64,000 nt of DNA. Origin: Subtercola endophyticus (GTDB lineage Bacteria; Actinomycetota; Actinomycetes; Actinomycetales; Microbacteriaceae). The notes beneath the pieces were generated by a model. The model was not told the DNA's origin. It saw only the letters and a program-made list of their open reading frames with translations, and did no database searches. The position numbers and the translations under genes were made by a program. Numbering within the stretch: the first letter of the stretch is position 1; every line of letters begins with the position of its first letter. The stretch spans positions 3,782,001 through 3,846,000 of the forward strand of contig NZ_CP087997.1 of the NCBI RefSeq assembly GCF_021044565.1, read 5' to 3'. Below, piece after piece: positions 51,360-60,249 of this stretch.

Positions 51360-52447
51360 GGCTCGTACTCCTTCGCGTTCTCGGCCGACACGATCTCGCT
51401 CGGCAGCAGCACCGTTCCATGTGCGGGCTGAAACCCGGAGCACAGGGCGATGCCGAGCCGGAAGGCCGACGCCACCAACGCCGTCGGGCTCTGGCTCGAC
51501 GTGCTGACGTGCAGGCTGCCGTCGACGATCTTCTTCACGATGTCGGCCGAGCCGTCGACGCTCGAGATCTTGGGGGAGCGCCCCGCGCGTTCGCTCGCCG
51601 CGGCGACGCCCACCGAGGTGGGGTCGTTCACCGCGAAGAAGGCGTCGATATTCGGATGCTCGGCCAGAATCTCACTGGCGACACGCTCGCTGCTGACGCT
51701 GTCGTTGTTCGCCCGGCCGTAGGCCACGACCGACAACTGCGGATACGACCGCAGCGCCTCTCGAAACCCCTCGACCCGGTCGGCGATAGCGGTGACCGGC
51801 ATGCCGTCGACGATGGCGATGCGCGCGGGGCGGGTGAAGGTGCGCCCGAGATAGCGGGCCGCCAAGGCGCCGGCCAGCGAGTTGTCGGTGGTGATGGCGA
51901 GGTCGGCGCCGATCGCGTTGGCGTTGATAGCAACCACCGGGATTCCCGCTTCTCGCGCTCCGGCGGTGGCCTCTTCCAGCCCGTGCGAGGTCACCGGGTC
52001 GACGATGACCAGATCGACGCCGCTGGCGACATAGGCGTCGATCTGTCGCGCCTGAACGGCGGTGTCGTAGTCGGCCGATTCGGCCACGAGCTGGATTCCG
52101 CGTTGCGCCGCCTCGAGCCGCGCTGCGCGCAGCTCGGCCAGGTAGAAGTCGTTCGTCACCGACGGCACGGTCAGGCCGATTCGTCGCACGAGCGGCGTTT
52201 GCGCGCCCACGGCGGCCCCCAGTTCGACCGCTGCAACACCCAGCCAGTAGCGACCGTCGGTTCCGCGGCTGAAAATCCGGTCGGCGGCCAAGGCCTGGCA
52301 GATGCCCATGACGCTGCTCTTCGGCGCGCCGATCGCCTTGGTGATCTCGGAAAGGCTGAGGGGGCGCGGCGATGCGCTCACGACTCGCAGAATGGCGGCA
52401 GCCCGCCCGATGGCGGGAACGCGAGCGGAACCGTGCGCCTGAGCCAT
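51353..52447 (-). CDS. Fusion regulator: IclR-type HTH + periplasmic-binding-protein (RbsB/LacI-like) sensor
   Basis: A 364-residue protein. Residues about 10-75 form an IclR-like winged HTH (IGRAAAILRVVSASPRPLSLSEITKAIGAPKSSVMGICQALAADRIF...GRYWLGVAAVELG). Residues about 90-355 are not an IclR effector domain but a Peripla_BP_4/RbsB fold (IGLTVPSVTNDFYLAELRAARLEAAQRGIQL, VDLVIVDPVTS, GIPVVAINANAIGADLAITTDN, AFFAVNDPTSVGVAAA). No signal peptide, so cytoplasmic. ATG 52447 follows GGGGAGGG. Divergent from an ABC importer whose binding protein has the same fold, so it probably senses the same ligand. Confidence 0.85.
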   Translation of the reverse strand: MAQAHGSARVPAIGRAAAILRVVSASPRPLSLSEITKAIGAPKSSVMGICQALAADRIFSRGTDGRYWLGVAAVELGAAVGAQTPLVRRIGLTVPSVTNDFYLAELRAARLEAAQRGIQLVAESADYDTAVQARQIDAYVASGVDLVIVDPVTSHGLEEATAGAREAGIPVVAINANAIGADLAITTDNSLAGALAARYLGRTFTRPARIAIVDGMPVTAIADRVEGFREALRSYPQLSVVAYGRANNDSVSSERVASEILAEHPNIDAFFAVNDPTSVGVAAASERAGRSPKISSVDGSADIVKKIVDGSLHVSTSSQSPTALVASAFRLGIALCSGFQPAHGTVLLPSEIVSAENAKEYEPW

Positions 52448-52543
52448 ACCCTCCCCGCCTTCGTGGATGCGGCTCCCGACGTGCCAGGGGTTGCCAGCTA
52501 TAGGCATCTCACGAGCCCCCACAACGATACATGTTCGTCTTCC

Positions 52544-52573
52544 TTGACATTCCGATTCGCGCCCGTCTACAGT
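52544..52573 (+). promoter_or_regulatory. Sigma-70-type promoter of the ABM/Gfo-Idh-MocA/ABC operon
   Basis: TTGACA (52544-52549) and TACAGT (52568-52573) are separated by 18 bases, reading toward the ABM gene 122 bases downstream. This is a good consensus -35 and an acceptable -10 for a vegetative promoter. Confidence 0.6.
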
Positions 52574-52577
52574 GGTG

Positions 52578-52605
52578 TCGTTCCACCACACGAACAGTAG
52601 AACGA
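52578..52605. promoter_or_regulatory. Candidate operator TCGTTC-N16-GAACGA
   Basis: A perfect 6-bp inverted repeat directly downstream of the predicted -10, where a repressor would block initiation. The right arm continues as AACGATATATG (52601-52611), and a near-identical AACGATACATG lies at 52523-52533, just upstream of the -35. Confidence 0.5.
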
Positions 52606-52695
52606 TATATGAAACAGCTCAGAAAAACAAGATCTCGCCCGCCAGCGAGAATCCGGGCGCTGCGACCAGCGCCGCCACGAGAAACAGAGGAATCA

Positions 52696-53010
52696 ATGAC
52701 GAAGCCCGGCTGCACCCTCACCGCCACGCTGCAGGCCAAGCCTGAACGGCGTGAAGAATTGCGCGATCTGCTCGAGTCGTTCGTGCCGAAGTCGCGCTCA
52801 GAAGACGGCTGCATCGAATACGTGCTGCAGGTCAGCGACGAAGACGAGAACACCTTCATGTTCTATGAGAACTGGGTGTCGAAAGACCACCTCGACCGCC
52901 ACATGGCGCTGCCGTACCAGCTGGAGTGGTTCGAGCGTCAGCCCGAACTGCTCGCGGCCCCGGCCCGCATGCACTTCTACACGCTCGTCACCGACTACGC
53001 ACGCGCGTGA
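52696..53010 (+). CDS. ABM-domain (YgiN/LsrG-like) protein
   Basis: A 104-residue dimeric alpha/beta-barrel protein (CTLTATLQAKPERREELRDLLESFVPKSRSEDGCIEYVLQVSDEDENTFMFYENWVSKDHLDRHM). Start ATG 52696 has AGAGGAA upstream; the longer frame to 52531 covers the promoter. Its size and operon position resemble LsrG, an isomerase of a phosphorylated sugar-like signal, or quinol monooxygenase YgiN. It is the first gene of an eight-kilobase sugar-related operon and overlaps the next start (GTGA). The reaction is unassigned. Confidence 0.8.
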   Translation: MTKPGCTLTATLQAKPERREELRDLLESFVPKSRSEDGCIEYVLQVSDEDENTFMFYENWVSKDHLDRHMALPYQLEWFERQPELLAAPARMHFYTLVTDYARA

Positions 53011-54077
53011 GTTCTGACGTGACGACGGTCGTGGATGCCCAGCACTCCGTTCCCGCTCTGACGGGTACGGTGCGCTGGGGTGTGCTCGGCTCGGCGTGGA
53101 TCAACGAGGTGGCTATTCCGGGCATCCTGCGGGCGCCGAATGCCACGCTCGCCGCTGTTTCGAGCCGTCGGCCCGAGCAGGCGCAGCTCGACGCCGAGCG
53201 TTGGGGTGCCGAGAAGGCCTACAGCTCTTATGACGAGCTGCTGGCAGACCCCACGATCGACGCCGTTTATATTCCGGTGCCGAACGCCCTGCACGTCGAG
53301 TGGACCGTCAAGGCGCTGCAGGCCGGCAAGCACGTGCTGTGCGAGAAGCCGCTCGCTCTGGGGCTGGCCGAGGCCGAGCTCGTCGCGGCCGCGGCTGCCG
53401 AAGCCGATCGTTACGTGCTCGAGGCCTTCATGTACCGCTTCGCACCGCGCTGGCACCGTGCCGCAGAGATCGTGGCAGAGGGGCTCATCGGCGAACCTCG
53501 TGTCGCCCGCCTGTCGATGGGATTCAAGCAGTTCTACGAGGGTTACAACATAAGGTTCGATCCGGCGCAGGGCGGCGGCGTGATCTGGGACATGGGCTGC
53601 TACGTCGTGAACAAGTCGCGCATGATCTTCGGGCGCGAGCCTGTCTCGGTGTCGGCAACCGCGTTCACTCGGCCCGGCGAGAACGTCGAGACCACGGCGA
53701 ACATCGTGCTCGACTTCGGCAACGGCCAGAGCTCGGTGTGCAACGTGTCGTTCGACTACATCAACACCTTCAGTCTCGACGAGATCGTCGGCACCGATGG
53801 CTGGGTGAACATGCCCGGTACCGGTATGCGCGGTGAGCCCTACTCCCAGTTGCAGTGGTATCGCTGGGACGACGAGCTGTTCATCGACGGAGCGGTTCCG
53901 GTCGTCGAGACATTCGAGTTCAGCGACAACTTCGAACTCGAGGTGCAGCACCTGAGCGAAGCCATTCTCGCCGGTCACGCACCGAAGTACGGCGCAGCGG
54001 ATGCCCTGGCCAACGCCCGCGTTCTCAACGCCGTCTTCACCTCCATCGCCGAAAAACGGCTCGTCGAGCTCGGCTGA
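53007..54077 (+). CDS. Gfo/Idh/MocA family oxidoreductase
   Basis: A 356-residue sugar/cyclitol dehydrogenase: Rossmann VRWGVLGSAWINEVAIPGIL, KHVLCEKPLAL, YVLEAFMYRFAPRW, and GGGVIWDMGCYVVNKSR in the substrate domain. GTG 53007 overlaps the ABM stop; GTG 53019 is an alternative. It most resembles glucose-fructose-oxidoreductase/dihydrodiol-dehydrogenase-like members. With its neighbour it may perform an oxidation-reduction pair on an imported sugar or inositol derivative. Confidence 0.87.
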   Translation: MSSDVTTVVDAQHSVPALTGTVRWGVLGSAWINEVAIPGILRAPNATLAAVSSRRPEQAQLDAERWGAEKAYSSYDELLADPTIDAVYIPVPNALHVEWTVKALQAGKHVLCEKPLALGLAEAELVAAAAAEADRYVLEAFMYRFAPRWHRAAEIVAEGLIGEPRVARLSMGFKQFYEGYNIRFDPAQGGGVIWDMGCYVVNKSRMIFGREPVSVSATAFTRPGENVETTANIVLDFGNGQSSVCNVSFDYINTFSLDEIVGTDGWVNMPGTGMRGEPYSQLQWYRWDDELFIDGAVPVVETFEFSDNFELEVQHLSEAILAGHAPKYGAADALANARVLNAVFTSIAEKRLVELG

Positions 54078-54125
54078 GCCGGGCCGAACACCCCCACCCC
54101 ACCCCGACGACAAGGATGTCGAACA

Positions 54126-55325
54126 ATGTTGACCTTTGACCCCAGTGGCAAACCCGAGCTGGGTATCGGCATGGTCGGTCACGGTTTCATGGGCGCCGCG
54201 CACTCGCACGGCTGGCGCAGCGCGCCGCACTTTTTCGACCTGCCGTTCCGTCCGAAGCTCGTGGCGCTGGCCGGCCGTAGCCCCGCCGCTCTCGAGCGTG
54301 CGGCGGCCCAGTACGGCTGGGCATCCACGACCACCGATTGGCGAAGTCTGCTCGAGCGCGACGACATTCAGGTCATCGACATCTGCGCGCAAGGCGACGC
54401 CCACGCCGAGATCGCGATCGCTGCGCTCGAGGCTGGAAAGCACGTGCTCTGCGAGAAGCCGCTCGCCAATACCGCGGCCGAAGCCGAGACCATGGTGGCT
54501 GCCGCAGCGGCGGCCGCGCCGCACGGAGTCATCGCGCGGGTGGGCTTCACCTATCGTTTTGTACCCGCGGTGTGGCTCGCGCACGACCTCATCGCACAGG
54601 GGCGTATCGGGGCGATCCGTCAGGTGCGGGCGCAGTACCTGCAAGACTGGCTCGCCGACGACCTCACGCCGATGAGCTGGCGACTCGACAAGGCGCAGGC
54701 GGGGTCGGGCGCGCTGGGTGACATCGGCGCGCACATCGTCGACCTGGCCCAGTTTCTGACCGGCGAGCAGATCACGGCGGTCGCCGGCTCGCTGCACACG
54801 TTCGTCACACATCGCCCCGCCGCGAGCGAGAACGCCCGCGCCCTCGGCGGCAGAGGCGCGGAAGACGCCCCGAAGCTGCCGGTGACCGTCGACGACACGG
54901 CCGTGTTCACGGCTCGGTTCGAGGGCGGGGCCCTCGGAACGTTCGAGGCGACGCGCATGGCGACGGGTCGCCGCAACGTGCTGCGCATCGAGGTGAACGG
55001 CACCACCGGGTCGGTCGCCTTCGACTACGACGACTCGTCGGCGCTGCAGTACTACTCCGCCGCAGACGACAGTCTCACGCAAGGGTTTCGGCGCATTCAT
55101 GCGACTGGCCCCGATCATCCCTTCGCCGAAGCCTGGTGGCCCGCGGGGCACGGGCTCGGCTACGACCACGGTTTCGTTCACGAAATCGCCCGGTTCGTCG
55201 ACGACATCGCCGATGGCGGCTCGCGAACCCCCACCTTCTCAGAGGGACTGCACGTTCAGCGTGTGCTCGAAGCGGTCGAACGCAGTTCGGCCGACGAGTC
55301 GCGCTGGAGCGCTCTCGCCTTCTGA
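54126..55325 (+). CDS. Gfo/Idh/MocA family oxidoreductase
   Basis: A 399-residue paralogous dehydrogenase of a different subgroup: ELGIGMVGHGFMGAAHSHGWRSAP, KHVLCEKPLANTAAEAE, VGFTYRFVPAVWLAHDLI and GSGALGDIGAHIVDLAQFLTG. AHSHGWR after the Rossmann loop is typical of the myo-inositol/levoglucosan-dehydrogenase-like group. It lies 48 bases after the previous dehydrogenase and 46 bases before the binding protein. Likely NAD-dependent oxidation of the imported compound. Confidence 0.87.
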   Translation: MLTFDPSGKPELGIGMVGHGFMGAAHSHGWRSAPHFFDLPFRPKLVALAGRSPAALERAAAQYGWASTTTDWRSLLERDDIQVIDICAQGDAHAEIAIAALEAGKHVLCEKPLANTAAEAETMVAAAAAAAPHGVIARVGFTYRFVPAVWLAHDLIAQGRIGAIRQVRAQYLQDWLADDLTPMSWRLDKAQAGSGALGDIGAHIVDLAQFLTGEQITAVAGSLHTFVTHRPAASENARALGGRGAEDAPKLPVTVDDTAVFTARFEGGALGTFEATRMATGRRNVLRIEVNGTTGSVAFDYDDSSALQYYSAADDSLTQGFRRIHATGPDHPFAEAWWPAGHGLGYDHGFVHEIARFVDDIADGGSRTPTFSEGLHVQRVLEAVERSSADESRWSALAF

Positions 55326-55371
55326 TACCCACACAGTCAGAATTCACCAAGAGATAAAGGAAACAGGTTCA

Positions 55372-56397
55372 ATGAAGATCCAGAAGAAACTCACGATCGG
55401 GGCGGCGGCAACGCTTGCGCTGGCGGTCGCCCTCACCGGCTGCACCTCGAAGAACGCCAGTTCGGCGTCGAGCACCGGCGGCAGCGACAAGATCACGGTC
55501 GCGTTCGTGCCCAAGCTGCAGGGCATTCCGATTTTCGAGGCGATGGATGCCGGTGGCAAGGCCGGCGCGTCCACCCTCGGCAGCACGTGGCTGTACCAGG
55601 GTGCCACCTCTGACGACGCGGCCCAGCAGGCCGACATCGTGCGCGGCTTCATCCAGCAGAAGGTCAGCGCCATCATCGTGGCGCCGAACGACCCCGATTC
55701 GATCGCGCCCGTGCTGAAAGAGGCACAAGACGCGGGCATCAAGGTGCTCACGTCAGACACCGACGCTCCCAATTCCGTGCGCCAGGTGTTCGTCGCCCAG
55801 GCCAGCGACAAGGGCATCGGCGACGCGCTGTCAGACCAGCTGGCCACCGCCATGGGCGGCTCGGGAGAGTACGCCATCGTGTCGTGCGGTGAGACGGCCA
55901 ACAACCTCAACGCCTGGATCGCCGAAGAGAAGTCGTACATCGGCGCGAACCACCCCGACATGACTCTCGTCGACACCGTGTTCGCCGGCGAAGACCAGGC
56001 CAAGAGCGCTCAGATGGCCACCGACCTCATCAACGCGCACCCGAACCTGAAGGGCATCATCGGCGAGTGCACCACCTCGGCACCGGGCGTGGCGCAGGCC
56101 GTTCGTGACGCCGGAAAGATCGGCGTCGTGCACACCGTGGGCGTCGGCACTCCGACCACCATGAAGCCGTATCTCGCCGACGGCTCGTCCTCGGCCTCGG
56201 TTCTCTGGGATGCCACGGCCCTCGGCAACCTCGCGAACTGGGCGGCTGTTCAGCTCGCCCAGGGCAAGACGTTCGCCGCAACCAACAACGTCAGCACCGA
56301 CCTTCCTGCCGTCGCCTACGACGACAGCACCAAGACGCTGCTGCTCGGGCCGCCGCTGATCATCACGACGGCCAACGTCGACCAGTTCAACTACTAG
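55372..56397 (+). CDS. ABC transporter substrate-binding lipoprotein (RhaS/LsrB family)
   Basis: A 341-residue lipoprotein (lipobox ALTGC near residue 24). The RhaS/LsrB-type fold begins ITVAFVPKLQGIPIFEAMDAGGKAGA and contains VSAIIVAPNDPDSIAPVLKEAQDAGIKVLTSDTDA and VGVGTPTTMKPYLADGS. Compared with LsrB as I recall it, the Asp-Gln pair that holds autoinducer-2 is replaced by Asn/Leu-type residues in the CGETANNLNAW segment, so AI-2 is unlikely. ATG 55372 follows AAAGGAAA. Delivers a sugar to the ATPase and two permeases downstream. Confidence 0.87.
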   Translation: MKIQKKLTIGAAATLALAVALTGCTSKNASSASSTGGSDKITVAFVPKLQGIPIFEAMDAGGKAGASTLGSTWLYQGATSDDAAQQADIVRGFIQQKVSAIIVAPNDPDSIAPVLKEAQDAGIKVLTSDTDAPNSVRQVFVAQASDKGIGDALSDQLATAMGGSGEYAIVSCGETANNLNAWIAEEKSYIGANHPDMTLVDTVFAGEDQAKSAQMATDLINAHPNLKGIIGECTTSAPGVAQAVRDAGKIGVVHTVGVGTPTTMKPYLADGSSSASVLWDATALGNLANWAAVQLAQGKTFAATNNVSTDLPAVAYDDSTKTLLLGPPLIITTANVDQFNY

Positions 56398-56469
56398 TCC
56401 GGTCAACGACTAGTCCGTTCATCCACCTGCCCGTTCACACCTGAACGGCACGACCCGAAGAAGGGCGAC

Positions 56470-58023
56470 ATGGAACTCGAAGCTGAATCGATCGACGGGC
56501 GAGTGGATGCTGCGGCCTCCCCACCCCGATTGAAAATGTCAGGCATCTCCAAGCGATACGGAGCCGTGCGTGCCATTCGTGAGGCCGACATCACCGTGCG
56601 CCCGGGTACCGTGCACGCGCTGGTCGGCGAGAACGGCGCGGGCAAGTCGACGCTCATCAAAATCCTGTCGGGGGCGGAAGCCCCCGACACGGGTTCGATC
56701 GAGATCGACGGGGTCGCACAGGCCATCGCGACGACCTCTGATGCGATGGCTCTCGGAATCGCCACGGTGTATCAAGAACCGCAGCTGTTCGCCGAGCTCA
56801 GCGTCGCAGAGAACATCTTTCTGGGCCGGGAGATCCGAAAGGGCGGCCGTGTCGACTGGCGGGCGCAGTACGAGCGTGTCGCCGAGCTGCTCGCGCTGAT
56901 CGGGCTGCCCGCGCGATTCGCGACCGAGCTCGTGGGTGACCTCTCGATCGCCGAACAGCAGCAGGTGTCGATTGCGAAGGCCCTGGCCAACGAGGCGCGC
57001 ATTCTGATTCTCGACGAACCGTCGGCGATTCTCACCGACGCCGAGATCGAGTTGCTGTTTCTCGTCGTGCGAACGCTGGTGAGCCGGGGAGTCTCGGTGA
57101 TCTACATCTCGCACCGTCTCGACGAACTCATGAAGATCGCCGACGAGGTGACCGTGATGCGTGACGGTCGCACGGTGTCGACGCACCCCATCGAAGATCT
57201 GAGCGTGCGGCAGATCGCCGAGCTCATGGTGGGCGGCATTCTGAACGACGAGCGAGCCGAGCGCGAGACGGCGCCCGGCGACGTGCGGCTGAAGCTGACC
57301 GATCTCGCGCTCGGCCGCCGCTTCAATGGGGTGAATGTGTCGGTGCGAACCGCCGAGATCGTGGCCCTGTACGGACTCGTGGGCTCGGGTGTCGCCGACA
57401 TCGCGAACACCATCTTCGGCATGGCTCGCGCCACGGGTGGTTCGATCGAACTCGACGGCGTCGCCATCGCCCCGTCGTCACCGCGCGCGGCCCAGAAGCT
57501 CGGCATCGCGTACCTGCCGGCGAACCGCAAGAAAGAGGGCATGTTCTCCTTTCAATCGATTGCCTTCAATATCTCTGCGGGGCACCTGCGGCTGTTGAGC
57601 ACTCTCGGCATCTGGGTCGATACCGGCCGGGAGAAGAAGGTCGCGTCGGAGATGATCACGCGGCTCGCCATCAAGACCCCGAACCAGCGTCAGGCCGTGG
57701 GGGCACTTTCAGGCGGAAACGCGCAGAAGGTCATCCTGGCCCGTCAGCTCGTCGAGCGACCCCGGCTGCTGATTCTCGCCGAGCCGACGCAGGGTGTCGA
57801 CATCGGCGCGAAAGAAGAGATCCACCGGCTGATCGTCGAGCTGGCCGAAGCGGGTACCGCCGTTCTCGTGGTCACGAGCGATCTGCCGGAGGCGCTCCGG
57901 GTGGCCGACCGCCTGATCGTGGTGCGCGGCGGTAAGACGACGGTCGAATTCGACAATTCGGCGACGCAGGTCGATGTGCTCGCCGCCGCGGCAGGTTCTG
58001 CCACCGAAGAACTGAGGAACTGA
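56470..58023 (+). CDS. Sugar ABC transporter ATP-binding protein (two NBDs, RhaT/RbsA type)
   Basis: A 517-residue double ATPase. NBD1: Walker A GENGAGKST, signature LSIAEQQQVSIAKALA, Walker B ILILDEPSAIL. NBD2: GLVGSGVADIANTIFG with degenerate Walker A, signature SGGNAQKVILARQL, Walker B LILAEPTQGVDIG (Ala where Asp is usual). It energises the RhaS-type importer; three bases separate it from the first permease start. The N-terminal approximately 20 residues precede the conserved domain and could be trimmed if translation starts later. Confidence 0.88.
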   Translation: MELEAESIDGRVDAAASPPRLKMSGISKRYGAVRAIREADITVRPGTVHALVGENGAGKSTLIKILSGAEAPDTGSIEIDGVAQAIATTSDAMALGIATVYQEPQLFAELSVAENIFLGREIRKGGRVDWRAQYERVAELLALIGLPARFATELVGDLSIAEQQQVSIAKALANEARILILDEPSAILTDAEIELLFLVVRTLVSRGVSVIYISHRLDELMKIADEVTVMRDGRTVSTHPIEDLSVRQIAELMVGGILNDERAERETAPGDVRLKLTDLALGRRFNGVNVSVRTAEIVALYGLVGSGVADIANTIFGMARATGGSIELDGVAIAPSSPRAAQKLGIAYLPANRKKEGMFSFQSIAFNISAGHLRLLSTLGIWVDTGREKKVASEMITRLAIKTPNQRQAVGALSGGNAQKVILARQLVERPRLLILAEPTQGVDIGAKEEIHRLIVELAEAGTAVLVVTSDLPEALRVADRLIVVRGGKTTVEFDNSATQVDVLAAAAGSATEELRN

Positions 58024-58025
58024 AC

Positions 58026-59060
58026 ATGACGACTCTGCTCGAGCGCCCCGACGCCCCGCCTACTCCGCCCGCGCCTTCGCGCACCCGAAAGCGCATTCTG
58101 CCGCGCGCGGTGTCGGGCCAGGAGTGGATTCTGCTCGGCGTCATCGCCGCACTCTGGATCGCCCTCGGCGCTTTCACCCCCGCGTTTCTTTCGGCGAACT
58201 CGATTCAGCCGCTCTTCGCCTACGTCACGCCGATCTGCCTGATCGGCATCGGAATGACGATCGTCATCACCACGGGCGGCATCGACGTGTCGGTCGCGGG
58301 CATGCTGCTCGTCTGTGCGGTCGTGACGGCGAAACTGCTCGTCGATGTGGGCGTCTCGCTCGGGGTGGCGGTTGCCGTCTCGGTGCTGCTCGGGGCGTTT
58401 CTCGGGCTGCTGAACGGGTTGCTGATCGCCTACGGGCGGGTGCATCCGATCATCATCACGTTCGGTACCGCCAACATCTTTCTGTTCATCGGGCTCACGG
58501 TGTTCGACTCGAAGGTGATCAACGGGCTGCCTTCGACGCTCGAGTGGTTCGGGCGGGGCGAGGCCGGGCGCACGCTCGGGTTGCCGCACGCGTTCGTTCT
58601 GACGATCATCCTCGTGGCCATCGCCTGGTGGTGCATGCGGCACACGGTGATCGGCCGGCACTTCTATGCCATCGGCGGTGACCCCACGGCCGCTCGGCTC
58701 GCGGGAGTCAAAGTCGAACGGCTCACGGTCATCGCCTATGTCACGACGGGAGCGATGGTGGGGCTCGCGGCCGTCATCACGCTGGCCAGCGGCACCTCGA
58801 CGCTCGAACCGTCGGTCGGTGCCGGTCAGGAGCTTGCGGTGATCGCCGCCGTCGTCATTGGCGGCACGTCGATTCTCGGCGGTCGCGGCTCGGTGTTCGG
58901 CACACTGCTGGGTGCGATTCTCGTGCAGACCGTGTCGTCGGGGGTCACCCAGCTCGGCTGGCCGTCGCAGCTCAGCGAGCTCTTCGTCGGGGTGTTTATC
59001 ATCATCGCCGTCGGCACCGACATACTTCGCCAGCGAGCCAGAAAAGGAAAACGGCTATGA
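58026..59060 (+). CDS. Sugar ABC transporter permease 1 (RhaP-like)
   Basis: A 344-residue BPD_transp_2 permease with about ten hydrophobic segments, TTGGIDVSVAGM near residue 85, TVIGRHFYAIGGDPTAARLAGV as the cytoplasmic coupling loop, and GGTSILGGRGSVFGTLLGA. Overlaps the start of the second permease (ATGA). With two different permeases the transporter is probably a heterodimer, as in rhamnose and AI-2 importers. Confidence 0.88.
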   Translation: MTTLLERPDAPPTPPAPSRTRKRILPRAVSGQEWILLGVIAALWIALGAFTPAFLSANSIQPLFAYVTPICLIGIGMTIVITTGGIDVSVAGMLLVCAVVTAKLLVDVGVSLGVAVAVSVLLGAFLGLLNGLLIAYGRVHPIIITFGTANIFLFIGLTVFDSKVINGLPSTLEWFGRGEAGRTLGLPHAFVLTIILVAIAWWCMRHTVIGRHFYAIGGDPTAARLAGVKVERLTVIAYVTTGAMVGLAAVITLASGTSTLEPSVGAGQELAVIAAVVIGGTSILGGRGSVFGTLLGAILVQTVSSGVTQLGWPSQLSELFVGVFIIIAVGTDILRQRARKGKRL

Positions 59061-60160
59061 CTAACACGCTCACCGATCGGGCCGCGACGAAGCACCCCGA
59101 ACCGAACACTCCGACCGAGCGAGAGGGTCTGCCCGCGCGCATCGTTCGGCTGATTCTCACGCAGCGCATCGTGTTGCTCGGCCTGCTGCTGGTGATTCTG
59201 CTGGTGGTGATGTTCTCGCTCGACGCGGCCGGTCAGCTCAGCGGATCGTTCGACACCGACTACCTCGCGTCGTCGCTCATCAACGTGGTGCCACTCGCAA
59301 TGCTTGCGGTGGCCGAGATGGTGGTGATCGTCAGCGGCCGTGGCGGCATCGACCTGTCGGTCGGCGCGATCGTCTCGCTGGCGGGCATGGTGTTCGGGTT
59401 GTCGTATGGCGAGTGGGGGTGGCCGATCTGGCTGGCGATCATCGTCGCGGTCGCTTTCGGCGGCCTCTGCGGTGCGGTGAACGGGTTCTTGATCGCCTAC
59501 CTGGGCTTCCCCGCTCTGATTGCGACCCTGGCGACGTTCTATGCCTACAAATCGCTGGCGCTGGTGATCAATAACCAGGCGCCCGTGAACACCAAGCCGA
59601 TTCAAGACCTGTACTCGTCGGCCCAGGCGGTGCAGCTGCCGATCATCGGCGAGTACATTCCGAACTTTCCGCTCGGGCTCTTCACCTTCTTGATTCCTAC
59701 GCTGCTCGTCGCCTGGCTGCTCATCACCAAGACCACCTACGGTCGGCGGCTCTTCGCCATCGGCACGAACGACGTGGCGGCGAAGTGGGCGGGCATGAAC
59801 GTGGCCTCGACCAGGGCTCGGGCCTACGTCATCTCGGGGTTGCTCTCGGGTCTGGTCTCGGTCGTGACGGTCGCCCAGTTCGCCTCGGCCAGGCCGGATT
59901 CCGGTGTCTCGGGCAATGGCATGGCCCTCCCGGCGATCACCATCGCGGTGCTCGGTGGCGTGGCGATCACGGGGGGAATCGGGCGCATCTCGGGGCTCGT
60001 GCTGGCCAGCCTGCTCATCGTCTGGCTGAACGCCGGCCTGCTGCTGCTCATCGCTGGCAACGCCAGCGGGCGGTACCAGCTGCTCGCTCTCGGCGCAGTG
60101 CTCGTGTTCGCGGCCGTGCTCAACGGCATCACCAGCCGAAGATACAGCGGCGCGAAGTAG
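59057..60160 (+). CDS. Sugar ABC transporter permease 2 (RhaQ-like)
   Basis: A 367-residue permease of the same family: SGRGGIDLSVGAIVSLAGM, NGFLIAYLGFPALIATLATFYAYKSLAL, TTYGRRLFAIGTNDVAAKWAGM and GGVAITGGIGRISGLVLASLL. Last gene of the operon begun at 52696. No hairpin is obvious in the 89 bases that follow before the CPBP remnant. Confidence 0.88.
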   Translation: MTNTLTDRAATKHPEPNTPTEREGLPARIVRLILTQRIVLLGLLLVILLVVMFSLDAAGQLSGSFDTDYLASSLINVVPLAMLAVAEMVVIVSGRGGIDLSVGAIVSLAGMVFGLSYGEWGWPIWLAIIVAVAFGGLCGAVNGFLIAYLGFPALIATLATFYAYKSLALVINNQAPVNTKPIQDLYSSAQAVQLPIIGEYIPNFPLGLFTFLIPTLLVAWLLITKTTYGRRLFAIGTNDVAAKWAGMNVASTRARAYVISGLLSGLVSVVTVAQFASARPDSGVSGNGMALPAITIAVLGGVAITGGIGRISGLVLASLLIVWLNAGLLLLIAGNASGRYQLLALGAVLVFAAVLNGITSRRYSGAK

Positions 60161-60249
60161 CAGGCGTGTCTAGCACGTGAGTCGCTCGTCGTCGGCATGC
60201 AATGCTCGACCGGCGCCCGCCCTGCGGTGCCGACGGAGATGAGGCGAGC

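Noticed and set aside
52696..60160. AI-2 (autoinducer-2) Lsr uptake and processing operon
   Set aside because: The ABM gene and double-permease importer resemble LsrG and LsrACDB. But lsrK, lsrF and lsrR are missing, two MocA-type dehydrogenases are present, and the Asp-Gln ligand residues of LsrB are not found in the binding protein.
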